The notes below the pieces were generated by a model. That model was given only the letters and a program-made list of their open reading frames with translations. It was not told where the DNA came from and made no database searches. Shown in pieces: positions 6,593 through 14,977 of a DNA stretch of 18,297 nucleotides. The DNA comes from Dysgonamonadaceae bacterium (GTDB lineage Bacteria; Bacteroidota; Bacteroidia; Bacteroidales; Azobacteroidaceae). The stretch spans positions 1 to 18,297 of the forward strand of contig JAIRKG010000070.1 in NCBI GenBank assembly GCA_031260235.1, written 5' to 3'. The position numbers and the translations under genes were made by a program. The first letter of the stretch is position 1, and each line of letters begins with the position of its first letter.

Positions 6593-6682
6593 GGATTGCT
6601 TCACTGCTTCGCAGTTCGCAATGACGCGGTGAGGTCAAATTGCCGCAGTCGTCATTGCGAGGGCGAAAGCCCGAAGCAATCC
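6593..6682. repeat. Palindromic intergenic repeat (GGATTGCTTC ... GAAGCAATCC)
   Basis: Two inverted arms, 6593-6626 and 6650-6682, start with GGATTGCTTC and end with GAAGCAATCC, and both contain GCAATGACG or its complement CGTCATTGC. They can form a long imperfect hairpin with a loop of about 23 bases. The same core occurs twice more, at 17190-17224 and 17471-17500, in opposite orientations. No coding potential is seen. It occupies most of the gap between tRNA-Arg and sufE and is best described as a dispersed REP-like repeat. Confidence 0.8.
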
Positions 6683-6727
6683 AGAAAAAGAATTATAAAC
6701 TGATATATAAACATTCACTTATCAAAC

Positions 6728-7222
6728 ATGGCAACAATAAACGAAATTCAAGAACAAATCATCGAAGAGTTTTCTATTTTTGAAGACTGGATGGACAAAT
6801 ATGTTTTGCTTATCGAAATGGGCAATAGACTCCGTCCTTTGGACGCGAAATACAAAACGCCGAACAATCTTATCGAAGGCTGCCAGAGCAGGGTTTGGCT
6901 ACAAGCCGATTGGGAAGATGGGAAAATTATATTTCAGGGCGATAGCGACACGGTTATCGTGAAAGGAATCGTTGCGCTGTTGCTTCGGGTACTTTCCGGA
7001 CATACTCCCGACGAGATTCTCAACGCAGATTTGTATTTTATCCGCGCTGTCGGATTGAATGAGCATCTTTCCCCAACCCGATCCAATGGGCTGGTATCGA
7101 TGCTTAAACAGATGAAACTCTATGCGATTGCATTTAATTCGGTGAACGGAAAAACGATGAACGAACAATATGAGAAAACTCAAAATCACAGAACTGAAAC
7201 GCTTGACTCAACCGGAATTTAA
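6728..7222 (+). CDS. sufE: SufE family cysteine desulfuration protein, C-terminally extended
   Basis: A 164-residue SufE-fold protein. The sulfur-accepting cysteine is Cys52 in LIEGCQSRVWLQ. SufE takes persulfide sulfur from the cysteine desulfurase SufS and passes it to the SufBCD scaffold for Fe-S cluster assembly. The conserved part ends near residue 139 (MKLYAIAFNS). Typical Bacteroidales SufE proteins end about there at roughly 140 residues. Here the frame continues about 24 residues with a polar tail (NGKTMNEQYEKTQNHR...) whose last 53 bases overlap the start of the methyltransferase gene. The tail looks like a read-on after loss of the ancestral stop. No suf operon is nearby. I see no good promoter motif in front. 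Confidence 0.9.
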   Translation: MATINEIQEQIIEEFSIFEDWMDKYVLLIEMGNRLRPLDAKYKTPNNLIEGCQSRVWLQADWEDGKIIFQGDSDTVIVKGIVALLLRVLSGHTPDEILNADLYFIRAVGLNEHLSPTRSNGLVSMLKQMKLYAIAFNSVNGKTMNEQYEKTQNHRTETLDSTGI

Positions 7223-7715
7223 GCAGGCAAAGAAGATACCGCTGATTATCGTTCTCGACAATGTGAGAAGCCGCCACAACATCGGCGCTGTTTTCCGTAC
7301 TTCCGATGCTTTCCTTGTTGAAGCGGTTTATTTATGCGGCATTACGGCAACTCCTCCACATGCCGAAATCCACAAAACAGCCTTAGGCGCTGAAGATTCC
7401 GTCGGTTGGAAATATTTCGGGAGAACTTTAGACGCTATCGAAGAACTGAAACGACAAAACTATCACATCGCAGCCGTCGAACAGGCAGAAAACAGTATTT
7501 CTTTGGAAAATCTCGTGCTCACAAACGAAAAGTATGCCATCATCTTCGGGAATGAAGTCAAAGGAATTGACCAGGAAGTCATGAATCGGTGTGATTTCTG
7601 CATTGAAATTCCACAGTTCGGCACTAAACATTCGCTCAATGTTTCGGTTGCGGCAGGGATTGTGGTTTGGGAAATTTTTAAGGAGGGTCATCAGCGGGCG
7701 GCGGCTCTAATTTAG
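7170..7715 (+). CDS. TrmH/SpoU family RNA 2'-O-ribose methyltransferase
   Basis: A 181-residue SPOUT methyltransferase that uses S-adenosylmethionine to methylate a ribose 2'-OH in tRNA or rRNA. The three family motifs are present: NIGAVFRTSDA (motif 1, about 37-47), IIFGNEVKGI (motif 2, about 124-133), and IPQFGTKHSLNVSVAAGI (motif 3, about 147-164), with the arginine of motif 1 and the trefoil-knot residues intact. There is no extra N-terminal RNA-binding domain, so the substrate cannot be assigned. The start at 7170 (MRKLKITELKRL) matches the usual family beginning and the next methionine is too far in. It overlaps the end of sufE by 53 bases in another frame and is therefore translated from within that mRNA. 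Confidence 0.88.
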   Translation: MRKLKITELKRLTQPEFKQAKKIPLIIVLDNVRSRHNIGAVFRTSDAFLVEAVYLCGITATPPHAEIHKTALGAEDSVGWKYFGRTLDAIEELKRQNYHIAAVEQAENSISLENLVLTNEKYAIIFGNEVKGIDQEVMNRCDFCIEIPQFGTKHSLNVSVAAGIVVWEIFKEGHQRAAALI

Positions 7716-7732
7716 TAGTGATAAATAATCAT

Positions 7733-7740
7733 TATCTTTG
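7733..7740 (+). promoter_or_regulatory. Bacteroidota -7 promoter element for nadB
   Basis: TATCTTTG matches TAnnTTTG and lies 26 bases before the nadB ATG at 7767, in the short gap after the methyltransferase gene. Confidence 0.5.
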
Positions 7741-7766
7741 CGCCTGTAATTACAATATATATAATA

Positions 7767-9341
7767 ATGATACACAAATACGATTTTCTCGTCGTCGGTT
7801 CCGGAATAGCCGGAATGAGTTATGCGCTAAAAGTGGCCGGTAAAGGGAGCGTTGCGCTCCTTGCCAAAACAACGCTCGAAGAAGCCAATACGTTTTATGC
7901 ACAGGGCGGGATTGCATCGGTTACTTTGCCATGGGACGATTTTGAAAAACATGTGCAAGACACGCTGGGTGCCGGCGACGGAATTTGCGACAAACAGGTG
8001 GTGGAAAAGGTTGTCCGCGAAGCGCCGCAGCAAATCAAGGAACTGATTCGCTGGGGTGTGCATTTCGACAAAGATACGGCGGGGGCGTTTGATTTACACA
8101 AAGAGGGTGGCCATTCCGAATTTCGCATCCTGCACCACAAAGATAACACGGGGCAGGAAATTCAGGAAAGCCTGATTAATGCGGTAAAACATCATCCGAA
8201 TATCACTGTTTTTCATCACCACTTTGCTATTGAAATACTTACACAGCACCATTTGGGAATAAAAGTAACCAAAGACACGCCAAATATCGAATGTTACGGC
8301 GCTTATGCTTTGGACGAAAAAACGAATGAAATTCATACGTTACTATCCAAAGTGACCATGATTTGCACCGGCGGAATCGGGAATATTTACCAAACGACAA
8401 CCAACCCGATTGTTGCCACCGGCGACGGAATCGCGATGGTTTACCGCGCCAAAGGACTGGTCAAAGACATGGAATTCGTGCAGTTTCACCCAACCGCACT
8501 GTATAATCCGACGGAACGGCCGTCATTCTTGATTACGGAAGCGATGCGGGGTTACGGAGGTATTTTGAAAACGCGCAACGGCAAGGAATTTATGCATAAA
8601 TACGACGCACGCGGTTCGTTAGCTCCACGCGATATTGTGGCGCGTGCAATCGACAGCGAAATGAAAAGCAGCGGAAGCGATTTTGTCTATCTGGACGTAA
8701 CGCGCAAAGCCCCCGAAGAAACAAAGAAACACTACCCTACGATTTACGAAAAATGCATGAGCGAAGGCATCGACATTACAAAAGATTATATTCCGGTCGC
8801 TCCTGCCGCACACTATCTTTGCGGGGGAATAGTAGTGAATATGGACTCGCGGACAACGATTAACCGCCTGTATGCCGCCGGCGAATGTTCTCGCACCGGA
8901 CTTCACGGTGCCAATCGTTTAGCCTCCAACTCCCTGATAGAAGCAATTATATATGCCGATGCTGCCGCCAAACATTCGCTCGCCCACCTGCATGAATATT
9001 CGTTCAACGAACAAATTCCGCTATGGAACGATAAGGGAACTTCGCTTCCGGAAGAGATGGTGTTGATTACCCAAAGCGCCAAAGAAGTCGGCTCGATTAT
9101 GAATAATTATGTCGGGATTGTTCGTTCCAATTTGCGTTTGGAACGCGCGCTCGAGCGTTTGGAAATTATTTACCGCGAAACCGAAAATCTGTTTATCCGC
9201 TCTACCGTTTCAAAAGATATTTGCGAATTACGTAATATCGTGTCCGTCGGTTATCTGGTTATCAAGCAGGCAATGGAACGGAAAGAGAGCCGCGGCTTGC
9301 ATTATACGATTGACTATCCTGTGAAAAACCAGCTGCAATAA
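7767..9341 (+). CDS. nadB: L-aspartate oxidase
   Basis: A 524-residue FAD flavoprotein that oxidises L-aspartate to iminoaspartate, the first step of de novo NAD synthesis, with NadA as the next enzyme. Visible are the FAD-binding VVGSGIAGMSYA (9-20), the second FAD and active-site segment NTFYAQGGIA (41-50), HKEGGHSEFRILHHKDNTG (111-129), EFVQFHPTALY (236-246), the catalytic PRDIVARAI (287-295, Arg288), HYLCGGI (349-355) and GANRLASNSL (381-390). The C-terminal helical domain is complete. These features separate it from succinate dehydrogenase flavoproteins of the same superfamily, which the length of 524 also supports. nadA and nadC are not adjacent. It has its own promoter motif, and lgt follows after 60 bases behind another one. 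Confidence 0.94.
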   Translation: MIHKYDFLVVGSGIAGMSYALKVAGKGSVALLAKTTLEEANTFYAQGGIASVTLPWDDFEKHVQDTLGAGDGICDKQVVEKVVREAPQQIKELIRWGVHFDKDTAGAFDLHKEGGHSEFRILHHKDNTGQEIQESLINAVKHHPNITVFHHHFAIEILTQHHLGIKVTKDTPNIECYGAYALDEKTNEIHTLLSKVTMICTGGIGNIYQTTTNPIVATGDGIAMVYRAKGLVKDMEFVQFHPTALYNPTERPSFLITEAMRGYGGILKTRNGKEFMHKYDARGSLAPRDIVARAIDSEMKSSGSDFVYLDVTRKAPEETKKHYPTIYEKCMSEGIDITKDYIPVAPAAHYLCGGIVVNMDSRTTINRLYAAGECSRTGLHGANRLASNSLIEAIIYADAAAKHSLAHLHEYSFNEQIPLWNDKGTSLPEEMVLITQSAKEVGSIMNNYVGIVRSNLRLERALERLEIIYRETENLFIRSTVSKDICELRNIVSVGYLVIKQAMERKESRGLHYTIDYPVKNQLQ

Positions 9342-9366
9342 GTCGCATTATACGAAATTTTTCACG

Positions 9367-9374
9367 TATATTTG
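9367..9374 (+). promoter_or_regulatory. Bacteroidota -7 promoter element for lgt
   Basis: TATATTTG, a perfect TAnnTTTG match, lies 27 bases before the lgt ATG at 9402 in the gap after nadB. Confidence 0.55.
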
Positions 9375-9401
9375 CAGCATAATTCTTAATCATAAAAAAC
9401 A

Positions 9402-10247
9402 ATGCTACTGTCTTATATTACTTGGAATGTCGATCCTGCGATATTCACAATACCTCTCTTAAATAAAGAAGTCCGTTGGTATGGCATGGCTTTTTTCATC
9501 GGCTTTGCCTTAGGTTTATGGATAGTCGGGAAAATCTGGAAAAACGAAAAATTGAATCCCGACTGGTATGATAGCCTTTTCTTTTATGTCGCTATCGCAA
9601 CGATTGTCGGCGCCCGCCTTGGACATGTTTTGTTTTATAATCCCGGCGAATATTTTTCCAATCCGATAGAAATCTTCAAAATTTGGGAAGGCGGATTAGC
9701 CAGCCACGGCGGTACGATAGGAATCATCATTGCCGTTTGGATTTATTCCCGTCGGATTACGCACAAAAGCATGTTGTGGACATTCGATCGTTTGGTTGTT
9801 CCCGTCGGATTTGTCGGCGCACTGATTCGCATTGGCAACTTGATGAACCACGAAATTTACGGTCATGAAACCACTTTTCCATGGGCTTTCCGCTTCATCA
9901 CCAACCTGCAATCCTGGACACACGGCTATCCGCCCGTCTATTCCCCACCCTCGCATCCGACTCAGATTTACGAAGCGTTTTTTTACATTCTCACCGGCTT
10001 TATCTGCCTGTGGATGTATTGGAAAAGAAAAGATTACAAACACGAAGGATTGATATTCGGCGCGTTTCTGATTGGTATTTTCCTGTCGCGCTTCTTCATT
10101 GAGTTCCTGAAAAACAATCAGGAAGAATTTGAGGAACGGATGTTACTGAATATGGGACAGTTGTTGAGTATTCCTTTTATTGTTGCGGGAGTATGGTTGG
10201 TTTGGCAGGGGGTGAGACGGAAAATTGCTGCTTCTTCGCTATCTTAA
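9402..10247 (+). CDS. lgt: Prolipoprotein diacylglyceryl transferase
   Basis: A 281-residue inner-membrane enzyme with about seven hydrophobic segments that transfers diacylglycerol from phosphatidylglycerol to the lipobox cysteine of prolipoproteins, the first step of lipoprotein maturation. Key regions are RWYGMAF (25-31), GARLGHVLFYN (70-80), LASHGGTIG (99-107) with His102, and the family signature ALIRIGNLMNHEIYG (140-154) with Arg143, Asn146 and Glu151. HPTQIYEA (185-192) follows near the C-terminal part. Length matches the family. It acts on proteins such as the GH92 lipoprotein at the start of the window. Downstream is a hairpin at 10261-10288. Confidence 0.95.
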   Translation: MLLSYITWNVDPAIFTIPLLNKEVRWYGMAFFIGFALGLWIVGKIWKNEKLNPDWYDSLFFYVAIATIVGARLGHVLFYNPGEYFSNPIEIFKIWEGGLASHGGTIGIIIAVWIYSRRITHKSMLWTFDRLVVPVGFVGALIRIGNLMNHEIYGHETTFPWAFRFITNLQSWTHGYPPVYSPPSHPTQIYEAFFYILTGFICLWMYWKRKDYKHEGLIFGAFLIGIFLSRFFIEFLKNNQEEFEERMLLNMGQLLSIPFIVAGVWLVWQGVRRKIAASSLS

Positions 10248-10260
10248 TGCTTTAAAATTA

Positions 10261-10288
10261 TTATGAGTGACTTCACAGCCACTCATAA
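10261..10288. terminator. Stem-loop after lgt, possible terminator or leader hairpin
   Basis: TTATGAGTG (10261-10269) and CACTCATAA (10280-10288) form a perfect 9-base-pair stem with a 10-base loop, 13 bases after the lgt stop. It lacks a T-run on the plus strand, so it is not a classical rho-independent terminator and could instead be a leader structure. Confidence 0.4.
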
Positions 10289-10435
10289 CCCTTTAACCAA
10301 AACCTTAACTATGAAAAATTTTATATTTTTCGAGAGACAAAGGTAATGCTTTTTTTTTATAAAACAATTATTTTGCAAAAATATGCACTTTTTTATGTTA
10401 TTTTTTTAAAAGAATTTTGAATCTATGGTTATTAT
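10289..10435 (+). other. AT-rich gap before miaB with an 11-codon ORF
   Basis: This stretch holds a tract starting CCCTTTAACCAAAACCTTAACT, then ATG AAA AAT at 10312 opening an 11-codon frame (MKNFIFFERQR, stop TAA), then long T and A runs up to the miaB start. The sequence before that ATG resembles the leaders in front of secreted-protein genes in Bacteroidales, so it may be a leftover 5' end of a lost gene. No confident promoter for miaB is visible; TTTTG at 10371-10375 and ATTTTG at 10414-10419 are too far apart to be a standard -33/-7 pair. Confidence 0.3.
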
Positions 10436-11803
10436 ATGAAAACAGAGCCGAAAACAGCGGTTAAACATGCAATTGATAACGAATTAAAAAAACTTTTCAT
10501 CGAAACTTACGGTTGCCAGATGAATGTGGCAGACAGCGAAATTGCCGCCTCCATTATGCAAATGGATGGATTTGAAACGACCGGCAATATCCATAAAGCC
10601 GACGTAATTTTTATAAATACCTGTTCGGTAAGGGATAGCACGGAACAGCGCGTCCTTTCACGCCTCCAATTTTTTCAGTCTCTGAAGAAAAAAAACAAGA
10701 ACTTAATTGTCGGTGTATTGGGTTGCATGGCCGAAAGAGTGAAAGAAGAACTGATTACAAATCATCACGCCGATTTGGTTGTAGGGCCTGATTCTTACAT
10801 GGATTTACCGCATCTGATTGCGACGGTCGAAAAAGGAGAAAAGGCTATCAACGTGGAACTTTCGACGACGGAAACATATAAAGATGTGATTCCTCTGAAA
10901 ATTTCAGGCGTGAAAATTTCGGGATTCGTTTCTATCATGCGGGGTTGCAATAATTTTTGTACTTACTGTATTGTTCCTTATACTCGCGGACGTGAGCGGA
11001 GTCGGGACGTGGAAAGTATCCTGAAAGAAATCCGCACAATGAAAGAACAGGGCTATCGAGAAGTTACTTTATTGGGACAAAACGTAAATTCTTATTTGTG
11101 GAAAAACGAAGTGGAAACCGTTGATTTTCCGCGTTTGCTGGAATTAGTTGCATTGGAAGTTCCTGCAATGCGCGTTCGCTTTACAACTTCGCACCCAAAA
11201 GACATGAGCGACGCAACATTGGAAATCATCGCCAAATATCATAATCTTTGTAAACAAATTCATTTGCCGGCGCAATCGGGGAGTTCGCGAATTTTGAAAG
11301 CCATGAATCGGAAGTATACGCGGGAGTGGTATCTGGAACGGATTACAACTATCCGCCGTATTTTGCCGAAAGCTTCAATTTCGACCGATTTGTTCTGCGG
11401 TTTTCCTTCGGAAACAACGGATGATCATCAAGAAACACTTTCGCTGATGAGAGAAATAGGGTTTGATTCGGCGTTTATGTTCAAGTATTCCGAGCGTCCC
11501 GGAACGTATGCCGCCAAAAATCTTCCGGATAATGTTCCCGAAGATGAAAAAGTGAGGCGATTGGAAGAAATCATCGCGTTACAACTGGAACTTTCCCTGA
11601 TGCGGAACAGAGAAGACGTTGGTAAAATCGCAGAAGTTTTGGTCGAAGGATTTTCCAAACGTTCTTGCGAACAACTTTTTGGAAGAACTTCGCAGAACAA
11701 AGTTGTTATTTTCAACAAAGAAAAATACCGAGTGGGTGATTTGGTAACGGTGAAAATTTTAGATGCTTCGGCGGCTACTTTGTTTGGCGAAGTTTTAGAT
11801 TGA
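10436..11803 (+). CDS. miaB: tRNA-2-methylthio-N6-dimethylallyladenosine synthase
   Basis: A 455-residue radical-SAM methylthiotransferase that adds a methylthio group to i6A37 of tRNAs reading UNN codons. The N-terminal UPF0004 domain has the second-cluster cysteines Cys27 (YGCQMN), Cys63 (NTCSVRDS) and Cys97 (LGCMAE). The radical SAM motif is Cys171-x3-Cys175-x2-Cys178 (RGCNNFCTYCIVPYTRGRE). A C-terminal TRAM RNA-binding domain covers about 390-455. RGRERSR after the cluster and the NTCSVR wording favour MiaB over MtaB and RimO. Two 4Fe-4S clusters are needed, so it depends on a Fe-S assembly route such as the one using SufE. The stop codon overlaps the convergent gene downstream, so the two transcripts share their ends. 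Confidence 0.94.
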   Translation: MKTEPKTAVKHAIDNELKKLFIETYGCQMNVADSEIAASIMQMDGFETTGNIHKADVIFINTCSVRDSTEQRVLSRLQFFQSLKKKNKNLIVGVLGCMAERVKEELITNHHADLVVGPDSYMDLPHLIATVEKGEKAINVELSTTETYKDVIPLKISGVKISGFVSIMRGCNNFCTYCIVPYTRGRERSRDVESILKEIRTMKEQGYREVTLLGQNVNSYLWKNEVETVDFPRLLELVALEVPAMRVRFTTSHPKDMSDATLEIIAKYHNLCKQIHLPAQSGSSRILKAMNRKYTREWYLERITTIRRILPKASISTDLFCGFPSETTDDHQETLSLMREIGFDSAFMFKYSERPGTYAAKNLPDNVPEDEKVRRLEEIIALQLELSLMRNREDVGKIAEVLVEGFSKRSCEQLFGRTSQNKVVIFNKEKYRVGDLVTVKILDASAATLFGEVLD

Positions 11804-12412
11804 GAATTGTCTTTTCACATAAATTTCAACGATGGAAACAATATTTTCAATGCCGAAAACGGACGAATTGATACATACATCATATGAAGTTGACAGTCCC
11901 CAAACCTTGTTGCTAAAGTAGTTATAATAGGAAGCCCGCTTTTTGTCGGATTGTTCAATCAAGGTTTTTGCCTCTTTTTCCGAAATGGAATTGTTCCGAC
12001 AAATTCTTTGGGTGCGGTCGGGCATATCGGCGCAAATGAAAATCTTCAGGCAACGCTTGTGATTCCGCAAAATGTAGTCGGCGCACCGCCCCACAAAAAT
12101 ACAGGATTCTTTTTCCGCCAGTTTCCGAATCACGTCGCTTTGAATCTTGAAAAGCGTTTCGTTGCTCAAATAATTCACTTCGGCGTTGCCCATAAATCCG
12201 GAACGTAAACTAAAATAATTGCCTAAAATGGGAATGCTGTTATTTTCGTCGGCTTTTTCAAAAAACTCTTTGCCCAAGCCGCTTTCTCGCGAAGCCAATA
12301 GGATTAATTCTTTGTCATAACAGGGAATTCCTAATTTTGCGGACAAGAGTTCGCCGACTAATTTCCCTCTGCTACCCAATTGTCGACCGATTGTGATTGT
12401 ATATTTTTCCAT
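11795..12412 (-). CDS. Cytidylate-kinase-like family protein
   Basis: A 205-residue protein resembling the cytidylate kinase-like (Cytidylate_kin2) family, which is common in Bacteroidota and Firmicutes. The nucleotide-binding loop at 9-20 reads GRQLGSRGKLVG. This is close to the family's usual GRQ.GSGG form but not a classical GxxxxGKS P-loop. CYDKELI (31-37) and IFVGRCADYIL (105-115) are also family-like. True Cmk is longer and has a canonical P-loop, so CMP kinase activity is not assured and the physiological substrate is unknown. It ends inside the last codons of miaB (9-base overlap, convergent) and lies 121 bases downstream of ftsK on the same strand. The gap contains a GCACG...CGTGC hairpin and no strong promoter motif, only a near match (TTGATTTG on the minus strand near 12481). 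Confidence 0.8.
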   Translation of the reverse strand: MEKYTITIGRQLGSRGKLVGELLSAKLGIPCYDKELILLASRESGLGKEFFEKADENNSIPILGNYFSLRSGFMGNAEVNYLSNETLFKIQSDVIRKLAEKESCIFVGRCADYILRNHKRCLKIFICADMPDRTQRICRNNSISEKEAKTLIEQSDKKRASYYNYFSNKVWGLSTSYDVCINSSVFGIENIVSIVEIYVKRQFSI

Positions 12413-12533
12413 GATGAATTTAATTTGATTTCTTGTGTTAAATGTTGATTCCGGATTTTATCGTCATTCTTAACATATCCAAATCAATACGCACGTAGCG
12501 AAGTCCCCTGATTTCGTGCTTTTGTACCTTAAA

Positions 12534-14948
12534 TTACTGCATTGCATCCAATTTCTGCTTCAACTGGTATTCATCAGGGATATACACATCACGAGGTTTA
12601 CTGCCCTGCGTCGGTCCGACAATGCCGGCATTTTCCAGTTGATCCATCAGCCGTCCCGCGCGGTTATAGCCAATTGAGAATTTTCGTTGAATCAGAGATG
12701 TTGAGCCTTGTTGATGCGCAACAATCAATTGAGCGGCTTCTTCAAATAGCGGATCGCGTTCCGAGAGATCAAAATCGTCCGGTAATTTTTCGCTGTCGCC
12801 TCCGATGTATTCGGGTAACAGAAAGGCTGTCGGATAAGAAGGTTGGTTACCGATAAACTTGGAAATACGCTCTACTTCGGGCGTATCAACAAAAGCGCAC
12901 TGGACGCGAGTCATGTCGCTTCCCTGGAAAAACAGCATATCGCCGCGTCCAATCAGTTGGTTGGCACCTTGCCCGTCGAGAATTGTCCGCGAATCGATGG
13001 ACGAGATAACCCGGAAAGCGATTCGCGCAGGGAAATTTGCTTTGATTGTTCCGGTGATAATATTCGTCGTCGGTCTTTGCGTGGCAATAATCATGTGGAT
13101 TCCTACGGCACGCGCTTTCTGGGCGATACGGGCAATGGGCTGCTCGATTTCCTTACCGGCAGTCATAATTAAATCCCCAAACTCATCAATAATCACAACA
13201 ATATAGGGCATAAATTTATGCCCTTTCATCGGATTCAATCGGCGAGTAACAAATTTTTCGTTGTATTCCTTCACATTTCGCGAGCCGGCTTTTTCCAGCA
13301 ATTCGTAACGGTCGTCCATTTCCCTTGTCAGGGAATTGAGCGTATAAATTACTTTGGTAAAATCGGTGATAATCGGCTTTTCGGCATCGGGAAGTTTGGC
13401 AAGGAAATGCTTTTCGATAGCGGAATAAATCGTAAACTCAACCATCTTAGGGTCTATGAGTACGAATTTGAGTTCGGCGGGATGTTTTTTATACAAGAGC
13501 GAAGTGACGGCCGCGTTCAGTCCGACGGATTTTCCTTGTCCGGTTGCGCCCGCGACCAGCAAGTGAGGGAGTTTAGTCAAATCGACCATAAAAACTTCAT
13601 TCGTAATGGTACGTCCTAATGCTATCGGCAATTCACAAGTAGATTCCTGGTATTTCCTGGAAGAAATAATCGAATGCATGGATACGATTTGCGGGTCTTT
13701 GTTTGGGACTTCAATTCCTATCGTTCCTTTTCCGGGCATGGGCGCGATTATGCGGATTCCAAGGGCTGCAAGGTTCATGGCGATATCGTCTTCCAAATTT
13801 CTGATTTTGGCGATGCGGATACCATCTTCGGGAACGATTTCGTAGAGTGTAACTGTCGGTCCGACCGTTGCCTTGATGGATTTTATTTTAATACCGTAGT
13901 TTTCGAGCGTTTGAATAATCCGGTTTTTGTTGTTGTTTTGTTCGTCCATATCCACCTGCGTATCGGCTTGATTGTATTTTTTCAACAAATCGACCGAAGG
14001 AAGTTGGTATTTGGACAAATCGGACGTTGGGTCGAAGATGCCTAATTTTTCCAATAAATTGTCTGCTTCGTCACGGTCGTAATCAACGGGCGCAGGCGGA
14101 AGGGGATGTGACGCCTGTTCGGGCGGAAGGGGGAAAACCGGCTCCTGCTCGTCCGCATGGGGAATAATTACTTCAAAATCGGTATCGCCAATTGATTTTG
14201 CCGTTTCTTCCGGAATTATGGTTTTTTCCGGATCTTTACGAACAACCGGTTGTGGCTCGACTTCTTCGGGAGAGGGTTCTTCCTGTTCCTGATATTGTGT
14301 ATTTTTCTGTTTCGATTTCCATTTCGGTTTTATCATCCTGATTTTTGGAAATGAAGTGAAACATTTTCGTATAAACGGAATGGTTTTTGGAGAAGTAAAA
14401 ATCATGATAATGATAAATACCAATAATATAATAAGGAATGTTCCCGAAACGCCGAGGTTAAGCGTCATGATTTCCGACAATTCAAGCCCGTGCCGCCCGC
14501 CGATGTAAATTGCCGTATCTTTGAAGAGATTCCCGAAAAAAAACGATGCGGCAAGCGACGTCCAAATGGTAAGGACGGAACAAGCAATGAAATACTTCAG
14601 CAAGTTTACATATTTGGCTTTCATCAAACGCAAGCCGGTGAAGAAAAGGAATAAAAGAAGGAAAATAACGGCAACGCCGAATCCTTCATTCAACAGAATA
14701 TTGCCGAGAATAGCACCTCTGGTTCCCGTCCAGTTTTCGATTCCATCGACACGGTCCAAATGAAATAAGGAAAGTCCTTCTATTCGACTTTGATCGGCGG
14801 CGCCCGTATAGAAAAATGAAAGGATTGCGATTGCCGCATAAACCGAAAACATCAGAAATATCAAACCCAGCACGAAATAGGTTGAGTCACTTTTGAAAAA
14901 CTGTTTAAGTCCAGAAAGATGTTGTTGTGTATTGCTTTTTTGTTGCAT
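12534..14948 (-). CDS. ftsK: FtsK/SpoIIIE family DNA translocase
   Basis: An 804-residue membrane-anchored DNA pump that moves chromosome ends through the closing septum and promotes dimer resolution at dif. Four membrane helices can be seen at about 24-46, 84-108, 116-139 and 169-184, then a short proline- and acid-rich linker (about 215-290), and the alpha domain before the RecA-like motor. Walker A is GATGQGKS (467-474) and Walker B is IVVIIDEFGDL (about 583-593). IATQRPTTNIITG follows, and the gamma winged helix that reads KOPS-like sites closes the protein (FSIGYNRAGRLMDQLE). The start at 14948 is chosen over 14972 because a -7 motif at 14970-14977 covers the upstream ATG. It diverges from meaB. 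Confidence 0.95.
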   Translation of the reverse strand: MQQKSNTQQHLSGLKQFFKSDSTYFVLGLIFLMFSVYAAIAILSFFYTGAADQSRIEGLSLFHLDRVDGIENWTGTRGAILGNILLNEGFGVAVIFLLLFLFFTGLRLMKAKYVNLLKYFIACSVLTIWTSLAASFFFGNLFKDTAIYIGGRHGLELSEIMTLNLGVSGTFLIILLVFIIIMIFTSPKTIPFIRKCFTSFPKIRMIKPKWKSKQKNTQYQEQEEPSPEEVEPQPVVRKDPEKTIIPEETAKSIGDTDFEVIIPHADEQEPVFPLPPEQASHPLPPAPVDYDRDEADNLLEKLGIFDPTSDLSKYQLPSVDLLKKYNQADTQVDMDEQNNNKNRIIQTLENYGIKIKSIKATVGPTVTLYEIVPEDGIRIAKIRNLEDDIAMNLAALGIRIIAPMPGKGTIGIEVPNKDPQIVSMHSIISSRKYQESTCELPIALGRTITNEVFMVDLTKLPHLLVAGATGQGKSVGLNAAVTSLLYKKHPAELKFVLIDPKMVEFTIYSAIEKHFLAKLPDAEKPIITDFTKVIYTLNSLTREMDDRYELLEKAGSRNVKEYNEKFVTRRLNPMKGHKFMPYIVVIIDEFGDLIMTAGKEIEQPIARIAQKARAVGIHMIIATQRPTTNIITGTIKANFPARIAFRVISSIDSRTILDGQGANQLIGRGDMLFFQGSDMTRVQCAFVDTPEVERISKFIGNQPSYPTAFLLPEYIGGDSEKLPDDFDLSERDPLFEEAAQLIVAHQQGSTSLIQRKFSIGYNRAGRLMDQLENAGIVGPTQGSKPRDVYIPDEYQLKQKLDAMQ

Positions 14949-14969
14949 AAATTCTGATGTTTTGAGCGA

Positions 14970-14977
14970 CAAAAATA
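14970..14977 (-). promoter_or_regulatory. Bacteroidota -7 promoter element for ftsK
   Basis: The minus strand reads TATTTTTG (TAnnTTTG), 21 bases before the ATG at 14948. It overlaps the alternative upstream start at 14972, which decides the start in favour of 14948. Confidence 0.5.

Noticed and set aside
14949..14972. Upstream ATG for ftsK
   Set aside because: It overlaps the -7 promoter motif at 14970-14977, so it would not be on the transcript.
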